Source: Fluviibacter sp964604465 (GTDB lineage Bacteria; Pseudomonadota; Gammaproteobacteria; Burkholderiales; Rhodocyclaceae). From it: a stretch of DNA of 36,268 bases. Below the pieces are notes generated by a model. It had not been told where the DNA came from and searched no databases. It saw only the letters and a program-made list of their open reading frames with translations. Positions 22,497-32,867 of the stretch are shown in pieces (the first letter of the stretch is position 1; each line of letters begins with the position of its first letter). The position numbers and the translations under genes are program-made. Location: NCBI GenBank assembly GCA_964604465.1, contig CAZRYZ010000008.1, positions 1 to 36,268 of the forward strand, written 5' to 3'.

Positions 22497-23411
22497 GTGA
22501 ACAATCCTCGTCCGCCTGTTAATCTGAAAACGCTACCCAGCTGGTTGCTGATTGCTCTGGTCTGGTTGATTTCAAAACTGCCACTGCGTGTCATTCGCCT
22601 GATTGGTGCGTTTTTCGGGGTGATTCTCTGGGCGCTGGCGCGACAGCGACGTTTTGTGGCACTGACCAATCTCCGTTTGTGTTTCCCCGAGATGACCGAT
22701 GCCGCCCGCAAGCGCCTCGTCTTCAAACACTGCATCCGCTTTGCTCAGGCCGTTCTGGATCGATCATTAATGTGGTTCGCCTCGGAATCGCGCATCCGCC
22801 GCATCGTCAGGCAACATAATGAAGAGCGCCTCTATAGCGATGATGGCCGGCCGACACTCGTGCTAGCACCCCATTTTGTCGGTCTTGATGCGACAGGCAC
22901 CCGTGCCTCGATGATGGGTTCGTGGATCAGTATGTATGCCCGCCAGAAAAATCCGGTGCTCAACTATATGCTCTTGCATGGCCGCGCCCGTTTTACCAAT
23001 CCCGTGCTGGTATCCCGCCAGGACGGCCTGCTGAAAGTAGTAAAGGCTATGAAGCGGGGTACGCCTTTCTATTACCTACCGGATCAGGATTTTGGTCCGA
23101 AGGATGCCGTTTTTGCGCCGTTCTTCGGGTTTCCTGCGGCGACGGTGACCGGGGTGTCACGCCTGGCACAACTCACGAATGCGCGGGTTATCGCCATTGT
23201 TTCGAAAATGGTGCCGGATGGCTATGAATCTTATTACACAGAAGCATGGGAAAACTTTCCCGGGGCTTCGGTTGAAGAAGATACGGCACGCATGAATCGG
23301 TTCATCGAGTCCTGGGTGTTACAGATGCCGGACCAGTATTTCTGGTTGCACAAACGTTTCAAGACCCGTCCTGAGGGCGAGCCCAGTGTCTACGGAAAAC
23401 ATCATCGCTGA
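22497..23411 (+). CDS. LpxL/HtrB-type lysophospholipid (lipid A) acyltransferase
   Basis: About 304 residues. A transmembrane N-terminal segment (LPSWLLIALVWLISKLP, then LIGAFFGVILWAL) precedes the acyltransferase domain. The catalytic H-x4-D is His126-Asp131 in APHFVGLDATG. Later family motifs are YYLPDQDFGPKD and the C-terminal WVLQMPDQYFWLHKRFKTRP. It would add a secondary acyl chain to lipid A on the inner face of the inner membrane. Start is uncertain: GTG 22497 or TTG 22491, neither with a clear ribosome site. A TATACT -10-like box lies at 22461-22466. Its end overlaps the following peptidase gene by 26 bp. Confidence 0.88.
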   Translation: MNNPRPPVNLKTLPSWLLIALVWLISKLPLRVIRLIGAFFGVILWALARQRRFVALTNLRLCFPEMTDAARKRLVFKHCIRFAQAVLDRSLMWFASESRIRRIVRQHNEERLYSDDGRPTLVLAPHFVGLDATGTRASMMGSWISMYARQKNPVLNYMLLHGRARFTNPVLVSRQDGLLKVVKAMKRGTPFYYLPDQDFGPKDAVFAPFFGFPAATVTGVSRLAQLTNARVIAIVSKMVPDGYESYYTEAWENFPGASVEEDTARMNRFIESWVLQMPDQYFWLHKRFKTRPEGEPSVYGKHHR

Positions 23412-23970
23412 GTTTGATTGGCGTGTGGCGCTCCCATGGGCGTCGCTGCTGTCAGTGCCTATCGTTATCTGGGCTTATGTTACTCATGGACCGACCCTAT
23501 TGGGCCTGTGCTGGTTAATTTTTGGGTTGGGGCTACTGCTGCTGGGGCTGATTGATGCACAAACAAAATTGCTGCCCGACATCCTCACCCTACCGCTGAT
23601 GTGGCTTGGCATCGTGATGCAGCTATTCGATGCCACACGAACCGTAGGCCTCGAAGCTTCCGTCTGGGGTGTGCTCGTCGGTTACCTGCCGCTCTGGATT
23701 TTGGCTCACCTTTATGTATTGATTCGCCACCGGGAGGGGTTAGGGATGGGAGACCTGAAACTGTTGGCGGCCATGGGCGCCTGGTCTGGTCCGGTTATTA
23801 TCCCCGGTGTCATCTTCCTTTCATCGCTGATGGCTATTCTCGGTGTTCTTGCTATCGGGCTATTCCGACGAAATAAAGGAAGTCTTTCCGCCGAGTTCCC
23901 TTTCGGACCATGGATTATCATTGCCTACATGACAATGGTGGTTTCTGATCTTAAGATATCGCTGTTCTGA
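23386..23970 (+). CDS. A24-family prepilin peptidase, catalytic domain only
   Basis: A 194-residue membrane protein with several hydrophobic segments. The two catalytic aspartates of A24 peptidases are present: GLIDAQTKLLPDILTLPL near residue 55 and GLGMGDLKLLAAMGAW near 120 (the GxGD site). The N-terminal methyltransferase domain with its CxxC zinc motifs, present in full-length PilD (about 290 residues), is absent. It should therefore cleave, but not methylate, type IV prepilin-like substrates, or be a diverged protein. GTG start at 23386 has GAGGG upstream and overlaps the acyltransferase gene by 26 bp, suggesting coupling. No pilin gene is in the window. Confidence 0.82.
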   Translation: MSTENIIAEFDWRVALPWASLLSVPIVIWAYVTHGPTLLGLCWLIFGLGLLLLGLIDAQTKLLPDILTLPLMWLGIVMQLFDATRTVGLEASVWGVLVGYLPLWILAHLYVLIRHREGLGMGDLKLLAAMGAWSGPVIIPGVIFLSSLMAILGVLAIGLFRRNKGSLSAEFPFGPWIIIAYMTMVVSDLKISLF

Positions 23971-24006
23971 TTTAACTGCCTTGCACCGTTGGGAGCGTTG
24001 ACTGTT

Positions 24007-25281
24007 ATGAAATCCCCACACGTCGTTATGTGCCGGTTTACTGCATTGCTGGTTTTTGCCGCCACCCTGGTAGCCACGGGTTGTACAACGCTCGCGCGCG
24101 AAAATGCCGTGCCGCAGCGCCTGCACAGCAAAGTTGAAATTCCGGGAATGCCGGGGGTGCGCTATCAACCGTCTAGTCAACAGGGTTTGATGGAGATGGT
24201 GGCGGATATTAGAAAAGGTATGCGTGATCAGGGCTTTCACGTGGCTTTGAATACCAAGGTCAACTATCTATCGATTTCAGGTGGCAGTGATAACGGTGCC
24301 TTTGGTGCCGGTTTGCTCACGGGCTGGAGTGAGCGGGGTGATCGGCCCAACTTTGACCTGGTCAGTGGGGTGAGTACTGGTGCGATGATTGCACCGTTTG
24401 CCTTTCTCGGCCCCGACTACGATTATGTTATCCGTCGTGTATTTACCGAGGTGGATGCCTCGGACATATTTATCAATGATGGTCTGATGGGCGCGTTGTT
24501 CAGTGATTCTTTTATGGACACATCGCCGTTGTTCAAGCTCATCAAGGAATACGTCAATGAAGATCTGCTCAAAAAGATCGCTTATGAATACAACGTCAAC
24601 AATCGTTGGTTGCTCATCGCATCAACGAATCTAGACGTGGGCATACCCGTGATCTGGAATATGGGCAAGCTGGCCAGTGTGGGGACGCCTGAATCGCTGC
24701 ACCTGTTCCGTAAAATTCTTCTGGCATCTGCTGCGATTCCGGGTGCTTTTCCGCCGGTCATGATTGATGTCACAGCGGAAGGTAAGGACTATCAGGAAAT
24801 GCATGTGGATGGTGGCGCGGCGATGGAGGTGTTTCTCTACCCTCTGGCGCTCGGCAATGAGGTCAAGAGAGCACATGTTCTCAAGGATAACCGCAACCGC
24901 CAGGCCTACATCATTCGTAATGCCCGGCTGGATTCGGAGTGGCGTCAGATTGAACGAAATACCCTGACGATTTTAGGTCGAGCCGTGGATCAGTTGATTC
25001 AGGCGCAGGGTTACGGCGATTTACAGCGGATTTATCTGACGACGCGACGGGATCATGTCGGGTTTAATCTGGCTTATATAGGCCCGGACTTCAACGTGCC
25101 TCACAATCAGTTGTTTGACCGTAAGTACATGAATGCTCTTTTTGACTATGGCAACCGACTGGCGAAGGCGGGCTATCCTTGGGAGCACTCGCCCCCGGGC
25201 TTTAACCATGCATTGGATTACGATGTGATGGAGCAGGTTCAGCGCCAGGAAGCCGCGTTGCAGATGGAGAAGATCAAGTAA
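24007..25281 (+). CDS. Patatin-like phospholipase lipoprotein
   Basis: About 424 residues from ATG 24007. It begins with a lipoprotein signal (lipobox VATGC). The patatin domain has an oxyanion segment SGGSDNGAFGAGLL, the nucleophile GVSTG (G-x-S-x-G) and the DGG motif in HVDGGAAMEV, so the Ser-Asp dyad is complete. It probably hydrolyses acyl esters of lipids in the envelope. The in-frame TTG at 23989 is rejected because ATG 24007 gives a clean lipoprotein signal and has GGGAG upstream. It lies 36 bp after the peptidase gene. Confidence 0.88.
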   Translation: MKSPHVVMCRFTALLVFAATLVATGCTTLARENAVPQRLHSKVEIPGMPGVRYQPSSQQGLMEMVADIRKGMRDQGFHVALNTKVNYLSISGGSDNGAFGAGLLTGWSERGDRPNFDLVSGVSTGAMIAPFAFLGPDYDYVIRRVFTEVDASDIFINDGLMGALFSDSFMDTSPLFKLIKEYVNEDLLKKIAYEYNVNNRWLLIASTNLDVGIPVIWNMGKLASVGTPESLHLFRKILLASAAIPGAFPPVMIDVTAEGKDYQEMHVDGGAAMEVFLYPLALGNEVKRAHVLKDNRNRQAYIIRNARLDSEWRQIERNTLTILGRAVDQLIQAQGYGDLQRIYLTTRRDHVGFNLAYIGPDFNVPHNQLFDRKYMNALFDYGNRLAKAGYPWEHSPPGFNHALDYDVMEQVQRQEAALQMEKIK

Positions 25282-25302
25282 TAAAGCTTGGCCGGCTTTA
25301 TG

Positions 25303-25335
25303 AAAAAACCCCTGTCCGTATGAACGGTACAGGGG
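25303..25335 (-). terminator. Rho-independent terminator of the Tim44-domain gene
   Basis: Read leftward, CCCCTGT...ACAGGGG with an inner ACCG/CGGT pairing makes a hairpin followed by six T residues. It is convergent with the patatin gene, for which it offers no U tract, and is about 55 bp past the Tim44 stop. Confidence 0.78.
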
Positions 25336-25390
25336 CTAAAGGAACGCCAGGGGGGAGATGCCATGGCGCCCCGAACGAGGCCTTGCTGCT

Positions 25391-26278
25391 TTACTGAATT
25401 TGCTGAATTCCTGCTAATACCCAGCCACCCTGACCATGAACTGGTTTGGTCAGGTGCCAGATTTCATCGATGGCTACCGGTGCGGCATCGGCCTCTTCAC
25501 GCAGCATGCCCGTGAATCGGACACTGACAATGTGGCGGTGGCTGTCACCAGACACTTCCAGTATCTCGGCGTTCAGCGAGACGATGTCAGTTTTCTGCGG
25601 GAGCCCATTGCGCTGATCCAGATCCATGCGGATTTCGGCAAACATCTCGGGCGAGGTGAACTCGCGAATGTCAGCCAGATCACCGGCATCGTGCGCTGCT
25701 TGTAGACGGATAAAGCCCACCTTGGCGTTTCGGATGAAGCCATCGACATCAAAGCCGGCGGGAATGTTTGCGCCCGACGCCGTACTGCTACCGGACATGG
25801 CCGAGGCCTGATACTGATTATTCTGGTCGTTACCCGCGTTATAAGGTGCGTTGTAGGGCGCGCCGGCACCGGCCATGTGCGCCTGTTGCCCGGCGGCGCG
25901 CTTACGCATGAAGTATCCGATCACGGCCATCACGGCGAAAGCCAGCAGGGCAATCATCATGATGTTGGCCAGCTCTTCACCGAAGCCGAGGTAACTGGCC
26001 AGTGCGGCCAGACCCAGGCCCGCAGCCAGACCAGCAATCGGGCCCATCCACGACCGCTTGGGTTGCGCTGCAGGCGCTGCAGCCCCAGGCGCTTTGGCAG
26101 CAGCCGGTGCGGCAGTTTGTGGCGCAGTTGCTGCCGGTTTGCTGACCGGCGCCATCTGACGTTGCATTCCCATGGATTTGCCACCACCGATACGGGCGGC
26201 TTCGGCATTTCCAACCGCCATCGTCAAGCCAATGGCCAGTGCAGCAGCAAAGAGGCTGATGTTCTTGAGGGATTTCAC
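25391..26278 (-). CDS. Tim44-like domain exported or membrane protein
   Basis: A 295-residue protein. A signal peptide (cleavage near AEA-ARIGG) precedes an Ala/Pro-rich linker at about 40-75. Two hydrophobic segments follow (IAGLAAGLGLAALASYLGF and MMIALLAFAVMAVIGYFM). A soluble Tim44-like/NTF2-fold domain at about 175-295 starts PAGFDVDGFIRNAKVGFIRLQAAHDAGDL and ends in EIWHLTKPV...WVLAGIQQ. Bacterial members are of unknown function and are unlikely to act in mitochondrial-type import. The start codon is GTG with a strong AAGGAG 6 bp upstream. Confidence 0.87.
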   Translation of the reverse strand: MKSLKNISLFAAALAIGLTMAVGNAEAARIGGGKSMGMQRQMAPVSKPAATAPQTAAPAAAKAPGAAAPAAQPKRSWMGPIAGLAAGLGLAALASYLGFGEELANIMMIALLAFAVMAVIGYFMRKRAAGQQAHMAGAGAPYNAPYNAGNDQNNQYQASAMSGSSTASGANIPAGFDVDGFIRNAKVGFIRLQAAHDAGDLADIREFTSPEMFAEIRMDLDQRNGLPQKTDIVSLNAEILEVSGDSHRHIVSVRFTGMLREEADAAPVAIDEIWHLTKPVHGQGGWVLAGIQQIQ

Positions 26279-26403
26279 AATGGTCTCCTTGGTTTTGTTG
26301 ATGATGGTGAGAATAGCGGAAATCCGGCGTAGTTGCTTAGGGGAAGCTTAAGTCAGGCATTTTTTAACTCACTGTTTTGGCGAAAGAATCTTGCGGCAAC
26401 GCA

Positions 26404-26441
26404 GCAGCGGGATTCCGCTGCCGTGAGCGATCGGATATAAT
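26404..26441 (+). promoter_or_regulatory. Likely tig promoter with a hairpin at its -35 position
   Basis: A perfect TATAAT lies at 26436-26441. Seventeen bp upstream the sequence is TTCCGC, a poor -35, embedded in a perfect palindrome GCAGCGG-GATT-CCGCTGC (26404-26421). The palindrome may be an operator that replaces -35 contacts, or chance. The leader to the tig ATG would be about 60 nt. Confidence 0.5.
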
Positions 26442-26506
26442 CACCGGCTTTGCAAGTCAAGAGCTCTCAAGGGCTCGGCGTCTCTTATTTCTTCAGGAAT
26501 ATACAC

Positions 26507-27817
26507 ATGAGCACCACCGAAACCGTTCAGGAAACCAATCCGTTGGAGCGTTCGATCGATCTGACCGTCTCCGCCCAGGAAGTTGAAGCCGCGACTGATG
26601 CACGTCTCGCCCGCATGGGTAAGACGATGAAGATTGCCGGTTTCCGCCCGGGTAAGGTGCCTGCCAAGGTGGTTAAGCAGCAGTATGGTGCTCAGGCCCG
26701 CGACGAAGCGCTAAACGAGATCGTTGGCCGTGCTTACGGTGAGGCGATCACCCAGCAGAACATCAAGGTTGCCGGTTATCCGCGAATCGAGCCAAAAGGG
26801 GATGAAACTGGCGAAACGCTGACCTTTGTGGCAACGTTCGAACTGTTTCCTGAAATCACGCTGGCCGATGTGTCGGGTGCGGAGATTGATCGCCCGGTGC
26901 ATGAAGTCACTGCCGAAGACGTGGACAAGACCCTGGAGATTCTGCGCAAGCAGCGTGTGACTTTCGCCGATGCTGATCGCGCCGCCCAGAAGGAAGACCG
27001 TGTTGTGATCGACTTCCTGGGTAAGAAGGATGGTGTGCCTTTTGCTGGTGGTGAAGCCAAGGATTATCCGATGGTATTGGGCAAGGGCACTTTGTTGCCC
27101 GAGTTTGAAGCTGCTATTGAAGGTTGCACCGCCGGTACCAGCAAGACTTTTGATCTGACCTTCCCGGCCGATTACGGTAACGCCGACCTGGCCGGCCAAA
27201 TGGTTCAGTTTGATCTGACTGTGAAGCAGGTTCAGGGTCCGGTTATTCCTGAGCTGACTGAAGAGTTCGTCAAAGCCATGGGCATTGAAAGCGGTCTGGC
27301 AGATGATCTGAAGGCTGAAGTTGAAAAGAACCTGAAGGGCGAGGTCAAGAAGCGTATCCACCAACGTCTGCGTGAAGCCGTCATGGAAAAGCTGGATGCC
27401 CTGAACCCGATCACGGTGCCGAAGGCTCTGGTCGATCAGGAAATCTATCGCCTGATGCAGGCCACCCGTGAAGACATGAAGCAGCGCGGCATGAAGGGCG
27501 ATATGCCCCTGCAGGCCGAATGGTTCACCGAACGAGCATTGCCGCGTGTTCGTATGGGGCTGATTCTGGCTGATCTGGTCGAGAAGGAAAGTCTCGCAGC
27601 GACCGATGCCCAGATGGAAGCCCGTATTGCCGAAATTGCTGAAACTTACCAGCGCCCGGAAGAAGTCCTGCAGTGGTACAAGCAGGATCGTCAGCGTATG
27701 GCCAATATCGAGTCCGACGTGCTCGAGCAGAACGTGGTTGACTGGTTCCTGGCTCGGGCTAAGGTCTCGGATAAGTCGGTTGATTTCGATGACATTATGG
27801 GTCAGCAAGGCCTGTAA
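26507..27817 (+). CDS. tig: Trigger factor
   Basis: A 436-residue ribosome-associated chaperone. The N-terminal ribosome-binding signature GFRPGKVPAKVV is near residue 45. The FKBP-type prolyl isomerase domain (about 150-240) contains EDRVVIDFLGKKDGVPFAGGEAKDYPMVLG. The long helical C-terminal arms form the substrate cradle. ATG 26507 is chosen over an in-frame upstream start because AGGA precedes it and it gives the standard N-terminus. It is followed by a terminator, so clpPX is largely a separate transcript. Confidence 0.97.
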   Translation: MSTTETVQETNPLERSIDLTVSAQEVEAATDARLARMGKTMKIAGFRPGKVPAKVVKQQYGAQARDEALNEIVGRAYGEAITQQNIKVAGYPRIEPKGDETGETLTFVATFELFPEITLADVSGAEIDRPVHEVTAEDVDKTLEILRKQRVTFADADRAAQKEDRVVIDFLGKKDGVPFAGGEAKDYPMVLGKGTLLPEFEAAIEGCTAGTSKTFDLTFPADYGNADLAGQMVQFDLTVKQVQGPVIPELTEEFVKAMGIESGLADDLKAEVEKNLKGEVKKRIHQRLREAVMEKLDALNPITVPKALVDQEIYRLMQATREDMKQRGMKGDMPLQAEWFTERALPRVRMGLILADLVEKESLAATDAQMEARIAEIAETYQRPEEVLQWYKQDRQRMANIESDVLEQNVVDWFLARAKVSDKSVDFDDIMGQQGL

Positions 27818-27871
27818 TCAGCCTAATCGACTGAATTTGGTCAGTATTTAGCCTCTTTTGACCATCAAACA

Positions 27872-27902
27872 CGGCCGGGTTCGCCCGGCCGCTGTCTTTT
27901 TT
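27872..27902 (+). terminator. Rho-independent terminator after tig
   Basis: CGGCCGGG, a TTCG loop (27880-27883) and CCCGGCCG form a perfect 8-bp stem, followed by CTGTC and six T residues. It separates tig from clpP. Confidence 0.88.
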
Positions 27903-27978
27903 GCACCCCGCACATGAAAATCGGCCGGATTTACGGCATGATTACACTAAATATCTGCATTTCCCCTCAGGAGTACTC

Positions 27979-28632
27979 ATGTTTACCCATAATGGTCTTG
28001 TCGAAACGCTCGTGAATGCTCAACCGGACCCGCAGGCCATTGGCCTGGTACCTATGGTGGTGGAGCAGAGTGGCCGGGGCGAGCGTGCCTTTGATATCTA
28101 TTCGCGGCTGCTCAAGGAGCGCGTCGTGTTTCTGGTCGGCCCAGTCAATGATATGAGCGCCAATCTGGTGGTAGCGCAGTTGCTATTCCTCGAAGCCGAA
28201 AATCCGGACAAGGACATCCACCTATATATCAACTCGCCGGGTGGGTCGGTCACGGCCGGTCTTTCGATATACGACACCATGCAGTTCATCAAGCCGGATG
28301 TGTCGACGCTGTGTCTCGGCCAGGCTGCCTCGATGGGGGCATTCCTGCTAACAGCCGGAGCCAAGGGTAAGCGTTTTTCGCTGCCAAACTCCCGCGTGAT
28401 GATTCATCAGCCACTCGGCGGCTTCCAGGGTCAGGCCTCAGATATCGAGATCCACGCCAAAGAGATTCTCTCCTTGCGAGCCAAGCTCAACACCATGCTG
28501 GCCGCCCACACCGGGCAGGATGTCGAGCGTATCGAGCGGGATACCGACCGCGATAATTTCATGTCGGCTGAAGAAGCGGTCACCTATGGTCTGATCGATA
28601 AAGTACTTGGCGCCCGCGGTGCGGCGGCATAA
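27979..28632 (+). CDS. clpP: ATP-dependent Clp protease proteolytic subunit
   Basis: A 217-residue serine peptidase that forms the ClpP tetradecamer and degrades substrates delivered by ClpX. The catalytic triad is complete: Ser118 (GQAASMGAF), His143 (RVMIHQP) and Asp192 (DTDRDNF), each offset by +7 from the E. coli precursor, so the N-terminal leader is 7 residues longer. ATG 27979 follows AGGAGT; an earlier in-frame ATG would lie in the tig terminator region and has no ribosome site. clpX starts 14 bp after its stop. Confidence 0.97.
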   Translation: MFTHNGLVETLVNAQPDPQAIGLVPMVVEQSGRGERAFDIYSRLLKERVVFLVGPVNDMSANLVVAQLLFLEAENPDKDIHLYINSPGGSVTAGLSIYDTMQFIKPDVSTLCLGQAASMGAFLLTAGAKGKRFSLPNSRVMIHQPLGGFQGQASDIEIHAKEILSLRAKLNTMLAAHTGQDVERIERDTDRDNFMSAEEAVTYGLIDKVLGARGAAA

Positions 28633-28646
28633 AGAAGGACGAGGCC

Positions 28647-29933
28647 ATGAGCAAAGATCAAGCAAAAACACCGGGTAAGGATGGACAGAGTGGTGGTGAT
28701 AAACCGCTGTACTGTTCCTTCTGCGGTAAGAGCCAACACGAAGTTAAAAAGCTGATTGCAGGCCCTTCGGTCTTCATCTGTGATGAATGTATCGATCTGT
28801 GCGCCGACATCGTGCAGGATGAAGTCGCTGAAGAGGCCAAGGTTGCCAAGGAAGGCTTGCCCACGCCGCGCGAGATTCGTGACACGCTGGATGAGTATGT
28901 GATCGGGCAGGAGGCTGCCAAAAAGATTCTGGCCGTTGCGGTCTATAACCATTACAAACGCCTGCGTATGCCCTCGGCCAAGGACGATGGTGTCGAGCTT
29001 TCAAAGTCGAATATTCTGCTGATCGGACCGACGGGTTCCGGTAAGACGCTGCTTGCCCAGACCCTTGCACGGCTGCTGGATGTGCCCTTTGTCATGGCCG
29101 ATGCCACGACACTGACCGAAGCGGGTTATGTGGGTGAGGATGTCGAAAATATCATCCAGAAACTGCTGCAGAAGTGTGATTACGATGTGGAAAAAGCCCG
29201 TCAGGGCATTGTCTATATCGATGAAATCGATAAGATCTCGCGCAAGTCGGATAATCCCTCGATCACCCGCGATGTTTCGGGCGAAGGCGTGCAGCAGGCC
29301 TTGTTGAAGCTGATCGAAGGCACTATTGCCTCAGTGCCCCCCCAAGGTGGCCGCAAGCACCCGAATCAGGATTTTGTACAAGTGGATACCACCAATATCC
29401 TCTTTATCTGCGGCGGTGCTTTCGAAGGTATCGACAAGGTCATCCGCAACCGTACCGAAAAAACCGGCATCGGTTTCGGTGCCGAGGTGACGGGCAAGGA
29501 AGAAAAGGCCATTACGACCCTGCTTAAGGTCGTTGAACCGGAAGATCTGATCAAGTACGGTCTTATTCCCGAACTGATTGGTCGTCTGCCGGTCGTGGCA
29601 ACGCTGGATGAACTTGAAGAGTCCGCCCTTATTCGCATCCTGACCGAACCGAAGAATGCACTGACCAAGCAGTATCAGAAGCTCTTCCAGATGGAAGGGG
29701 TTGATCTGGAGTTCCGCCCCGAGGCGCTCAAGGCTATTGCCAAGCGCGCACTCGACCGTAAGACCGGAGCCCGTGGACTACGTTCTATTGTCGAGGCGAC
29801 CCTGCTCGATACCATGTACGACCTGCCGGGTAGTACGGATATTGCCAAGGTCGTGGTGGAGGAGGCTGCCATTACGGGTGAGAGCAAACCCCTGTATGTG
29901 CTTCAGGATCACGCCCAGGCTCAGGCCAGCTAA
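28647..29933 (+). CDS. clpX: Clp protease ATP-binding subunit
   Basis: A 428-residue AAA+ unfoldase. The N-terminal zinc-binding domain has Cys23, Cys26, Cys45 and Cys48. Walker A is GPTGSGKT at 127-134, Walker B VYIDEIDKI near 192, and the ClpP-docking loop region IGF is seen in GIGFGAEV. The sensor/arginine area GLIPELIGRLPV is intact. It unfolds tagged or damaged proteins for ClpP. Overall length and motif order match E. coli ClpX. Operon with clpP. Confidence 0.98.
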   Translation: MSKDQAKTPGKDGQSGGDKPLYCSFCGKSQHEVKKLIAGPSVFICDECIDLCADIVQDEVAEEAKVAKEGLPTPREIRDTLDEYVIGQEAAKKILAVAVYNHYKRLRMPSAKDDGVELSKSNILLIGPTGSGKTLLAQTLARLLDVPFVMADATTLTEAGYVGEDVENIIQKLLQKCDYDVEKARQGIVYIDEIDKISRKSDNPSITRDVSGEGVQQALLKLIEGTIASVPPQGGRKHPNQDFVQVDTTNILFICGGAFEGIDKVIRNRTEKTGIGFGAEVTGKEEKAITTLLKVVEPEDLIKYGLIPELIGRLPVVATLDELEESALIRILTEPKNALTKQYQKLFQMEGVDLEFRPEALKAIAKRALDRKTGARGLRSIVEATLLDTMYDLPGSTDIAKVVVEEAAITGESKPLYVLQDHAQAQAS

Positions 29934-29965
29934 TCGGGGCCATGGGTTGGTCGGATAGCACGACT

Positions 29966-29991
29966 CTTGAAATTCACTATCCGGCCCCCAC
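29966..29991 (+). promoter_or_regulatory. Sigma-32-like heat-shock promoter before lon
   Basis: CTTGAAA at 29966-29972, 13 bp, then CCCCAC at 29986-29991 closely match the sigma-32 consensus (CTTGAAA, 13-15 bp, CCCCAT). Start would be near 30000, giving a leader of about 60 nt. lon is a classical heat-shock gene, which supports the call. Confidence 0.68.
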
Positions 29992-30058
29992 GTCTGCCAT
30001 TGGGTGTTCCCACCCGAGGATCTGGCATTTGCAAGACAACGTATCAGGAAAGTAGCTC

Positions 30059-32539
<2,481 letters not shown>

Positions 32540-32553
32540 CTAAAAATTTTCTG

Positions 32554-32867
32554 CAACGGGCGAGGTTTGGTGTTAAACTTCGCCCCGTTGTTGAATGACG
32601 CAGCGCAATAAGCCAGTCGTTATTCATTTCGCATCAAGCGTTTAGCGACACAATCGCCTAAAGCGCTGACAGGTCCGATCACCATCGGACCACACTTGTG
32701 CATCGTCCCCAGCCGTGCCCAAAGTCTATCCAGGGTTTCCCGAGAGATAGCTTCAAGGGTGCACCGGACGCCGGAATTACCGGCATCTGTCTGATGGTCG
32801 ATGTTCTTTGACCACAGACCATCGCGTGAGACAAGCGCGACCGGTTTTCCTGATTTGGGGATAAAAA
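32554..32867 (+). promoter_or_regulatory. Structured region upstream of the RNA helicase gene (lon-helicase intergenic, 328 bp)
   Basis: No gene was found here. At least five inverted repeats follow one another. 32554-32590: CAACGGG... with CCCGTTG, one bulge. 32592-32626: 9-bp arms with one G-T pair. 32672-32691: perfect GGTCCGAT-CACC-ATCGGACC. 32770-32784: GCCGG-AATTA-CCGGC. 32789-32819: GTCTG-A-TGGTC with GACCACAGAC, competing with GATGGTC (32793-32799) pairing to GACCATC (32817-32823). No convincing promoter was found, so how much is transcribed as helicase leader is inferred. The first hairpin might instead end lon, but no U tract follows. Confidence 0.5.

Noticed and set aside
25286..25302. 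Small AAAGC...GCTTT inverted repeat after the patatin-like gene as its terminator
   Set aside because: Short stem without a T tract on the forward strand.
26711..27808. Long open frame (365 codons) on the strand opposite tig
   Set aside because: It lies entirely antisense to a clearly recognised trigger factor gene and has no known motif or ribosome site; it is a by-product of codon bias.
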